From M55B167 sp046482825 (GTDB lineage: Bacteria; Verrucomicrobiota; Kiritimatiellia; RFP12; UBA1067), in NCBI GenBank assembly GCA_046482825.1, contig JAWOEI010000085.1, forward strand, positions 1-8,475: a DNA stretch of 8,475 bases. Reading direction: 5' to 3'. Both the position numbers and the translations under genes were made by a program. Shown one piece after another: positions 1 through 5,975 of the stretch. Position 1 is the first letter of the stretch; each line of letters opens with the position of its first letter. A model generated the notes under the pieces. It was not told where the DNA came from. It did no database searches and saw only the letters and a list, made by a program, of their open reading frames with translations.

Positions 1-74
1 AACTTCAATAAATTTTATATGCGGAAGCACCCCTTTGTCGCTATTTTTATACAGTTATGACAAATTAACAACCC

Positions 75-91
75 AAAACGCAAAGCGTTTT
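75..91. repeat. Perfect 7-bp inverted repeat, candidate operator or hairpin
   Basis: The arms aaaacgc (75-81) and gcgtttt (85-91) are perfectly complementary around a 3-base aaa centre. The A/T-flanked CG-containing dyad recalls the style of operators bound by small dimeric repressors, including those of sugar operons, but the odd-length centre is not the classic LacI/FruR form. It lies over 200 bases upstream of the best promoter, which weakens a direct operator role. A small hairpin is the alternative, perhaps a terminator of a gene off the left edge, although no T-run follows it on the + strand. Confidence 0.35.
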
Positions 92-175
92 CTACCAAAG
101 ATGCGACGGTTAAAACATATACTGACGAGGAATATTCGAACTGCGCATATCACATAATCTCACTTCGGTTGCGGT

Positions 176-188
176 CCCGCTCAGCGGG
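176..188. repeat. Short GC-rich inverted repeat (cccgc/gcggg)
   Basis: A 5-bp perfect stem (176-180 with 184-188) encloses a tca loop. It sits just left of the stronger 207-225 hairpin, and both are more G+C-rich than their A/T-rich surroundings. Together they look like one imported or dispersed intergenic element of roughly 60-70 bases rather than two unrelated hairpins. A short stem like this could occur by chance, and only the pairing with the next repeat makes it worth recording. Confidence 0.3.
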
Positions 189-206
189 GCAGCTTTGGAA
201 CTGTAG

Positions 207-225
207 CCGAGGTCCTTGACCTCGG
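207..225. repeat. Perfect 8-bp inverted repeat, REP-like hairpin
   Basis: The arms ccgaggtc (207-214) and gacctcgg (218-225) pair perfectly around a ctt loop, giving a stable G+C-rich hairpin. It has no T-run after it on either side, so it is not an obvious intrinsic terminator. The form (GC-rich stem, tiny loop, intergenic, next to a second GC hairpin at 176-188) resembles repetitive extragenic palindromes dispersed through some bacterial genomes. I have the impression that similar units are common in some PVC-group genomes, but that is recollection and not something this window can show, because only one copy is present here. Confidence 0.45.
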
Positions 226-312
226 AAGATGTATGATGCAAATTGCCGTAAATTTGACGATTTACACCGATTCGCAAATGCGCCCTTGATAGAAGCCCGA
301 AAGCACTTCAGC

Positions 313-341
313 TTGACATGACATAACCTCTCATTTAACAT
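313..341 (+). promoter_or_regulatory. Candidate sigma70 promoter of the sucrose operon
   Basis: An exact TTGACA -35 box (313-318) is followed after 17 bases by TAACAT (336-341), a 4-of-6 match to TATAAT. A TA-rich tract (341-352) continues downstream and offers other, less well-spaced -10 choices. A transcript starting near 348 would have a leader of about 100 bases before the preferred fructokinase ATG at 449. The match is by eye. The exact -35 and ideal spacing are the support, the weak -10 is the caveat. Confidence 0.45.
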
Positions 342-448
342 ATATATATTAATAACGTAAATGTCAGTTTTTTATGTTCACTCGCACTCTGTTATTACGG
401 CTGAAGCGGCTGGACACACATTTCAGACAGAGAAAGTATATACAGACA

Positions 449-1339
449 ATGATTCTAGTACTCGGAGAAATCCTGATCGACAAACTCCCGACCGGTCCCC
501 GACCGGGAGGTGCTCCTTTTAATTTTGCTCAGCACCTGCAGCGGCTTGATCACGAAGTGAGATTTGTATCCGCCGTCGGAGCACACGACAAAGAAGGCAG
601 GGATTTACTGGAGGTAGTGAAGCAGGCAGGCCTTGACCCCGATTCCGTGCAGCGTCATCCGGAAGCCGCCACAGGGCGGGTTGAGGTCACACTGGATGCA
701 GCAGGTGTTCCCTGCTATGACATCGTTGATGACGTTGCTTATGATTTCATCAATTTCGATCTTATCCCCCCCATGTCGCCTGATATGGTGTATTTCGGTT
801 CTCTTATCCAACGTACAGAGCACGGACGCACAGGACTACAAACATATCTGCAGTCTCTGCCTGAATCTGTTCTGCGGTTTTATGATGTCAACTTCCGCAA
901 CGGCTGTACTTCCGCTGAAATTCTTATTCCCTCCCTGATGCAGACAGACATTTTAAAGCTCAACGATGATGAACTTGTAATGATTGGAAAACTTACAGAA
1001 TCGGATCTCTGCGGCGACATGCTGGTTGAACACCTTATGAATAAATATGGAATTTCACAAATCGCGCTGACACGCGGACCAAACGGATGCGCTCTTTACC
1101 GCAACGGAGAAAAAACGGAAGCGCCGCCGGGTCCTCTGCGCAGCGACGACATTGCTGACACGGTCGGTGCCGGCGACTCGTTTGCCGCCATGCTCACACA
1201 TTGCATTCTGAATAACACAGATGCCGGAACAACACTGGCGCTCTGCACACGGATAGCTGAATACATATGCACTGTTCCCGGGGCCGTACCGGATAACGAC
1301 TTAATTTATAAAAGCCTGACAGAAAAACATTATGAATAA
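449..1339 (+). CDS. PfkB-family fructokinase
   Basis: Predicted ATP-dependent sugar kinase (ribokinase/PfkB family), 296 residues, most likely converting fructose to fructose-6-phosphate in the cytoplasm. The N-terminus reads MILVLGEILIDKLP, and D11, G20-G21 and N25 lie in the usual sugar-binding motif (GGAPFNFA). The C-terminal PfkB signature DTVGAGDSF is intact, with anion-hole residues G240-A241-G242 and catalytic base D243. The open frame reaches an upstream ATG at 374 that would add 25 residues. I prefer 449 because family members begin right at this strand and 374 has no ribosome-binding site, whereas a weak purine stretch (431-436) precedes 449. The stop overlaps the next gene's ATG by 8 bases, implying translational coupling. 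Fructose as substrate is inferred from the sucrose genes downstream, since sequence alone cannot exclude another hexose or ketose. Confidence 0.9.
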   Translation: MILVLGEILIDKLPTGPRPGGAPFNFAQHLQRLDHEVRFVSAVGAHDKEGRDLLEVVKQAGLDPDSVQRHPEAATGRVEVTLDAAGVPCYDIVDDVAYDFINFDLIPPMSPDMVYFGSLIQRTEHGRTGLQTYLQSLPESVLRFYDVNFRNGCTSAEILIPSLMQTDILKLNDDELVMIGKLTESDLCGDMLVEHLMNKYGISQIALTRGPNGCALYRNGEKTEAPPGPLRSDDIADTVGAGDSFAAMLTHCILNNTDAGTTLALCTRIAEYICTVPGAVPDNDLIYKSLTEKHYE

Positions 1340-3524
1340 AAACAAACTGACTATCCACATGTTCAGTCTGCACGGGCTGATCCGCGGACACAATCTGGAA
1401 ATGGGTCGCGATGCGGATACCGGCGGGCAGATTAACTACGTAATTGAAGAAGGACTGGAACTTTCCCGCCACCCCGATATAAAAAGCATAGACCTTTTCA
1501 CAAGGTTGATCGACGACCCCACGGTGTCTGATGACTACAGCGTGCCCATTGAAAAAATCAACGATAAATTCCGTATCATCCGCATCCCGTGCGGCGGGCG
1601 TAAGTACAAACGTAAAGAGTTACTCTGGAAGAATCTGGATGAATACATCGACAAAACGATTAAGTTCATCAAGACCCAGGAGCACCTGCCCGATATTGTG
1701 CACGGTCATTACGCCGACGCCGGATACATAGCCATGTGGCTCGGACGTCTGTTCGGCGTGCCGTTTATTTTTACCGGTCATTCACTGGGACGATCAAAAA
1801 AACGCAAACTTCTGAATGAGGGGCTTACCGAAGAAAAAATCAACCGCCTTTTCATGATAGAAAACCGGATTGATACTGAAGAAGAGATCCTGCAGTCCGC
1901 CGATGTGGTAATCACCAGCACAAGACAGGAAATTGAAGAGCAGTACGGAGAATACCTCAGTCATAACTTTCCGCCTTTCCGTATAATTCCGCCAGGAATA
2001 GACCTGAACAAATTTTACCCTTATTACCATGACCAGCTGTCCGAAAAAGATCCTGATGAAGAACAGCTCCATGCGCATGCATCCATTATACACGAGCTGC
2101 AACGCTTCTTTATGGATAAAAGCAAACCGATTATTCTGGCACTCTGCCGTCCCGATTCACGTAAAAACATCTCCGGTCTCATCAAAGCCTACGGTCAGAG
2201 CCGCGAACTGCAGGCCATGGCCAACCTCGCTATTTTCGCGGGCATCCGCAAAGACATAACAAAAATGGAAAACAATGAACAAGGGGTCCTCACCGATATG
2301 CTCCTACTGATGGACAAGTATGATCTGTACGGAAAAATGGCCATTCCCAAAAAACACGATTTCCAGATTGAAGTTCCTGAACTCTACCGGATTGCGGCAT
2401 CAAGCCGAGGTGTTTTTGTTAATGCCGCTCTGACCGAACCCTTCGGCCTGACCCTGCTGGAAGCTTCCGCCACCGGCCTGCCGCTGGTCGCCACCGACGA
2501 TGGCGGACCGCGTGACATTCTCGCCAATTGTCAGAATGGAGAACTGGTTGATCCCACAGACACAAAAGCGATTTCAGACGCTGTCAAAAAAATCGTATCG
2601 GATCCTGAACTCTGGGAGAACTACTCGAAAAACGGAATTCTCAATGTGCGCCATCACTACGCATGGGGAACCCATGCGCAAAACTATATAAAAGGAATAC
2701 GCGCAGTACTCAGGGCCAACCCCCCTGACGAAACCGACAAATCCCGCACACCGGCAGCTATTGGACGTCGCTTCACAAAACTTGACCACTTTCTGATTAC
2801 CGATATAGACAACACACTCATCGGAAATGACAACAACCGTCTGGAGGAACTTAAATCATTGCTGCTTCAGCACCGCACTCGTCTGGGTTTCGGTATTGCC
2901 ACAGGACGCACCATTGAGTCCGCCAGAGAAATTCTGGCCGAGTACGACATTCCCGATCCCGATATAATGATCACCTCCGTTGGCGCGGAAATTTACTATG
3001 GCAAACAACTCCATCCCGACCGCGGATGGGCAGCGCACCTGGCCAGTCATTGGAAACGTGACAGAATCCGTGAATTGCTCGCTGAATTCGATTTCCTCGA
3101 ATATCAGGAGGAGGACACACAGCGTCCCTTCAAGGTCAGTTATAATATGGAGGCCGGCAAAGACCGTCTCAGCCGGGTTCACCAAAAGCTGCAGGCACAC
3201 CGCTGCCGCTACACTCTAATATATTCCCACGACAGATTTCTCGACATACTCCCGCACCGGGCTTCAAAAGGAAAAGCCATACGCTACATTTGCTACAAAT
3301 GGAACCTGCCCCTCTATAATATAATGGTTGCCGGCGACTCCGGCAACGACATTGAAATGCTGCTGGGTGACCCCGCCGGAGTGGTCGTCGGAAATTACAG
3401 CCATGAACTTGAAAAATACCGCGGAAAAAGAAAAGTCTTCTTTGCGGATTCTGAATGCGCGGGAGGCATTCTGGAAGGAATTGAACACTACAACCTTATA
3501 GACCGCTTATATACCGGCGGGTAA
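1332..3524 (+). CDS. Bidomain sucrose-phosphate synthase / sucrose-phosphate phosphatase
   Basis: A 730-residue fusion. Residues 1 to about 465 form a GT-B, GT4-family sucrose-phosphate synthase joining NDP-glucose and fructose-6-phosphate to sucrose-6-phosphate. Supporting motifs are GHNLEMGRDADTGGQ (19-33), the HGHYADAGY segment, R273 and K278 of the nucleotide-diphosphate site, and the E369-x7-E377 motif (EPFGLTLLE). Residues from about 483 form a HAD-type sucrose-phosphate phosphatase. It keeps DIDNT (D491 nucleophile, D493 acid/base), T524 in TGRT, K646 and GDSGND (D669, D673), so it should be active, unlike the degenerate phosphatase-like domain of plant and some cyanobacterial SPS. The ATG overlaps the fructokinase stop by 8 bases and has no strong Shine-Dalgarno, so coupled translation is likely. 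One small oddity is Cys in place of the common Ser before R273-P-D. Whether UDP- or ADP-glucose is preferred cannot be read here. Confidence 0.93.
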   Translation: MNKNKLTIHMFSLHGLIRGHNLEMGRDADTGGQINYVIEEGLELSRHPDIKSIDLFTRLIDDPTVSDDYSVPIEKINDKFRIIRIPCGGRKYKRKELLWKNLDEYIDKTIKFIKTQEHLPDIVHGHYADAGYIAMWLGRLFGVPFIFTGHSLGRSKKRKLLNEGLTEEKINRLFMIENRIDTEEEILQSADVVITSTRQEIEEQYGEYLSHNFPPFRIIPPGIDLNKFYPYYHDQLSEKDPDEEQLHAHASIIHELQRFFMDKSKPIILALCRPDSRKNISGLIKAYGQSRELQAMANLAIFAGIRKDITKMENNEQGVLTDMLLLMDKYDLYGKMAIPKKHDFQIEVPELYRIAASSRGVFVNAALTEPFGLTLLEASATGLPLVATDDGGPRDILANCQNGELVDPTDTKAISDAVKKIVSDPELWENYSKNGILNVRHHYAWGTHAQNYIKGIRAVLRANPPDETDKSRTPAAIGRRFTKLDHFLITDIDNTLIGNDNNRLEELKSLLLQHRTRLGFGIATGRTIESAREILAEYDIPDPDIMITSVGAEIYYGKQLHPDRGWAAHLASHWKRDRIRELLAEFDFLEYQEEDTQRPFKVSYNMEAGKDRLSRVHQKLQAHRCRYTLIYSHDRFLDILPHRASKGKAIRYICYKWNLPLYNIMVAGDSGNDIEMLLGDPAGVVVGNYSHELEKYRGKRKVFFADSECAGGILEGIEHYNLIDRLYTGG

Positions 3525-3540
3525 TAAAAAAACAGATTGA

Positions 3541-5940
3541 ATGGAAACTATTATGCTGATTGACCGCCTTCGCCAGGAAACCGACGAACTTCGCGCCATA
3601 CTTTATCCTCTGCTTGCACAACTGCTGGAACAAGACCGCGCAATGCTGCTGCGTACGCAGATAGCTTATTTCTTTAAGCAGTATGCATCCACGGATGAAG
3701 GTGCCCGCCTGAAGGGAAGTCAGATTGAACGTATATTCAAGCATACGGAAGAAGCATTGGCTTTCGATTCCCGTATCATGCTCTCCGTACGCCTCGATGT
3801 GGCAGACTGGCACTGGGTTGTTTTTCACACCGATCCGCTTTGCTGCGAAGCCATAAGCGTCGGTGATTTTCTTACAGCCAAGGAAGTTCAGGCTGGCAGC
3901 CAGTCTGATGAAACCTGGATGCCTGAACTGGATCTAAAGCCTTTTGAACAAGGTCTTCCCATCATGAAAGAAGCCGATTCCATCGGTCACGGTGTCGAAT
4001 TTTTGAATAAACATCTCGCTCACGGACTCGGCACAGACGAAGGACGCCGGCAGCTGCTGAACTTCCTGCTGCTTCATAAATACCATAACATTCCGCTTTT
4101 GCTCAACCAGCAGATCAGTGATATTCCCCAACTCCAGCAGGCTCTGCGTGCAACTGTCAAACACCTGCGCACTCTGCCGCCTGAAACAGAATGGAAAGAT
4201 TTTGTCCGGGATCTGCCATATTCATGCTTTGAACCGGGCTGGGGACGTACCGCTGAAAAAACATCAAAAATGATGCGTCTTCTCCTGGATATTCTGGAAG
4301 CCCCCGCGCCCCGGCAGCTGGAGGACTTTCTCGCGCGCATCCCCATGGTATCCAAACTTGCTATCCTCTCCCCTCACGGATATTTCGGACAGTCAAACGT
4401 TCTGGGGCTCCCGGACACGGGAGGTCAGGTCGTATATATCCTCGATCAAGTCCGTTCACTGGAAAATCAGATGCGCAAGGATCTTTACGACCAGGGACTG
4501 GACATTCAACCTGTCATTATTGTTGTGACCCGCCTCATTCCCGAAGCAGGCGACACCACATGCAACCAGCGCAAAGAACCTATAGCCGGAACGGAATCAG
4601 CCTATATCCTGCGTATCCCTTTCCGCAGTGAAACAGGCGAAATCATACAGCACTGGATATCCCGCTTTCGCATCTACCCCTATCTTGAGCGCTTTGCTCG
4701 TGATGTCGAGAGAGAGATACTCGCGGAAATGGGAGGGCGCCCCGATGTCGTTATAGGCAACTATACCGACGGCAATCTGGTGGCAACCCTGCTCACTCAG
4801 AGCCTCAATGTGACACAATGCAATATTGCCCATGCCCTTGAAAAAACCAAGTATCTCTACTCAGCATTGAACTGGAAAGAACACGAAGAGGAACATCATT
4901 TCTCCTGTCAGTTCACTGCCGATCTGATAGCCATGAATTCCGCCGATTTTATCATCACCAGCACTTACCAGGAAGTCGCAGGCACAGACCACAGTATAGG
5001 ACAATACGAAAGTTATACATCCTTCACCATGCCGGATCTTTACCGTGTACTGCATGGGGTCGATATATTCGATCCGAAATTCAATATCATTTCGCCGGGT
5101 GCTGATGCCGAAGTCTATTTCCCGTATTCAAACAATGATGACCGCCTGACCGGGCTTCACAAAAAAATCAGTGATATTATTTACGGACCACCTTCAGAAA
5201 CCGCCTGCGGTGAACTGACAGACCGCGACAAACCTCTTATATTCGCCATGTCGCGCCTTGACAACGTCAAAAATGTCACCGGTCTGGTCCAATGGTATGC
5301 AGACTCTCCCGAGCTGCAGAACGAAGCAAACCTTTTTTTAGTTGCCGGAAAAGTAAATCCCGCCGACTCTTCAGATGCGGAGGAAAGAGCGCAGGCATAT
5401 CAGATGCACGAGATCATCGCGGAAAACAATCTGAACAACCGCGTTCGCTGGGTTAATGCACTTTCCGACAAAGTGTTCAACGGAGAGCTGTATCGTGTTA
5501 TTGCCGATCACCACGGAATTTTTGTCCAGCCAGCTCACTTCGAAGCATTCGGACTGACAGTCGTAGAGGCTATGGCCTCCGGTCTGCCAGTCTTTGCAAC
5601 ATGCTACGGAGGCCCTCTGGAAATCATTGAAAACGGGCGTTCCGGCTTTCATATAGATCCTGAACGGGGTAATAAAGCCGCCGCCGAAATGCTTGATTTC
5701 TTTGTCACTGCCCGCAAGGATCCTCAGCACTGGGAACGCTTTTCAGACGGTGCCCTCAAAAGAGTCTCTGAAGCTTTCACATGGGACTTATACGCCAAAC
5801 GCATGCTGTCCCTTTCCAGAATATACGGATTCTGGAAGCACATAAGCCACATTGAACGTCTTGAAATACGCCGTTATCTGGAAATGTTCTATGCATTCAT
5901 CTACCGCAGTCGCGCAGCTCTTATTCCTGCTGAAAAATAA
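3541..5940 (+). CDS. Sucrose synthase
   Basis: A 799-residue GT4 enzyme, full length for the family (about 800), reversibly converting sucrose + NDP to fructose + NDP-glucose in the cytoplasm. The first ~270 residues are the sucrose-synthase-specific N-terminal region (targeting-like and ENOD40-binding-like domains), followed by the GT-B core. The core shows GLPDTGGQ (G294-G295-Q296), IGNYTDGNLVA, AHALEKTKY, STYQEVAGT, SRLDNVKN (R572, K577) and HFEAFGLTVVEAM with the E668-x7-E676 pair. At the positions of the plant 'QN' nucleotide motif it has L641 and N647. The gene lies 16 bases after SPS-SPP. ATG 3541 is used here. An in-frame ATG at 3553 has a better-placed GGA (3543-3545) and would shorten the protein by four residues. 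SPS also belongs to GT4, but the sucrose-synthase N-terminal region and the AHALEKTKY and TYQEVAGT motifs settle the assignment. Confidence 0.95.
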   Translation: METIMLIDRLRQETDELRAILYPLLAQLLEQDRAMLLRTQIAYFFKQYASTDEGARLKGSQIERIFKHTEEALAFDSRIMLSVRLDVADWHWVVFHTDPLCCEAISVGDFLTAKEVQAGSQSDETWMPELDLKPFEQGLPIMKEADSIGHGVEFLNKHLAHGLGTDEGRRQLLNFLLLHKYHNIPLLLNQQISDIPQLQQALRATVKHLRTLPPETEWKDFVRDLPYSCFEPGWGRTAEKTSKMMRLLLDILEAPAPRQLEDFLARIPMVSKLAILSPHGYFGQSNVLGLPDTGGQVVYILDQVRSLENQMRKDLYDQGLDIQPVIIVVTRLIPEAGDTTCNQRKEPIAGTESAYILRIPFRSETGEIIQHWISRFRIYPYLERFARDVEREILAEMGGRPDVVIGNYTDGNLVATLLTQSLNVTQCNIAHALEKTKYLYSALNWKEHEEEHHFSCQFTADLIAMNSADFIITSTYQEVAGTDHSIGQYESYTSFTMPDLYRVLHGVDIFDPKFNIISPGADAEVYFPYSNNDDRLTGLHKKISDIIYGPPSETACGELTDRDKPLIFAMSRLDNVKNVTGLVQWYADSPELQNEANLFLVAGKVNPADSSDAEERAQAYQMHEIIAENNLNNRVRWVNALSDKVFNGELYRVIADHHGIFVQPAHFEAFGLTVVEAMASGLPVFATCYGGPLEIIENGRSGFHIDPERGNKAAAEMLDFFVTARKDPQHWERFSDGALKRVSEAFTWDLYAKRMLSLSRIYGFWKHISHIERLEIRRYLEMFYAFIYRSRAALIPAEK

Positions 5941-5945
5941 ATTTC

Positions 5946-5975
5946 TGCGGCAGGGCCTACGCATGCAGTGCCGCA
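5946..5975 (-). terminator. Possible terminator hairpin at convergent gene ends
   Basis: tgcggca (5946-5952) and tgccgca (5969-5975) form a perfect 7-bp inverted repeat with a 16-base loop that itself contains the palindrome gcatgc. Read on the minus strand the stem is followed, after a few bases, by a T-rich tract (5934-5944), so it could end PPDK transcription. The stem overlaps the last PPDK codons and the T-tract is interrupted, and on the + strand no T-run follows, so it would serve the sucrose operon only weakly. It is the only terminator-like structure visible in the 16-base gap between the two stop codons. Confidence 0.3.

Larger units (their letters stand above)
1..373. other. A/T-rich upstream region, no convincing gene
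   Basis: This stretch precedes the fructokinase gene and shows no recognisable protein. The only sizeable open frame (minus strand, 150-341, 63 codons) runs through the inverted repeats at 176-225, has a low-complexity Arg/Ser-rich end and resembles no family I know, so I do not call it. What the region does hold is three short perfect inverted repeats (75-91, 176-188, 207-225), an exact TTGACA box at 313 and a TA-rich tract at 338-352. I read it as the regulatory leader of the sucrose operon, with possible remnants of a dispersed intergenic repeat in its middle. Confidence 0.6.

Noticed and set aside
150..341. Minus-strand 63-codon open frame in the leader
   Set aside because: It runs through the inverted repeats, resembles no family and opposes the candidate promoter; better explained as non-coding.
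338..352. TA-rich tract as a microsatellite or origin-like element
   Set aside because: Too short and without accompanying boxes; most simply part of the promoter or A/T-rich leader.
2856..3200. Minus-strand 114-codon open frame opposite the SPP domain
   Set aside because: Antisense to the conserved phosphatase motifs, with no recognisable domain of its own.
3496..3828. Minus-strand 110-codon open frame spanning the SPS/sucrose synthase gap
   Set aside because: Overlaps two well-supported genes on the other strand and shows no family features.
5371..5730. Minus-strand 119-codon open frame opposite the sucrose synthase C-terminal half
   Set aside because: Antisense to the E-x7-E glycosyltransferase motif region; no independent support.
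1332..5940. SPS and sucrose synthase as a tandem duplication
   Set aside because: Both belong to GT4 and share the GGQ and E-x7-E motifs, but their sequences, extra domains and lengths are those of two distinct ancient families, not a local duplication.
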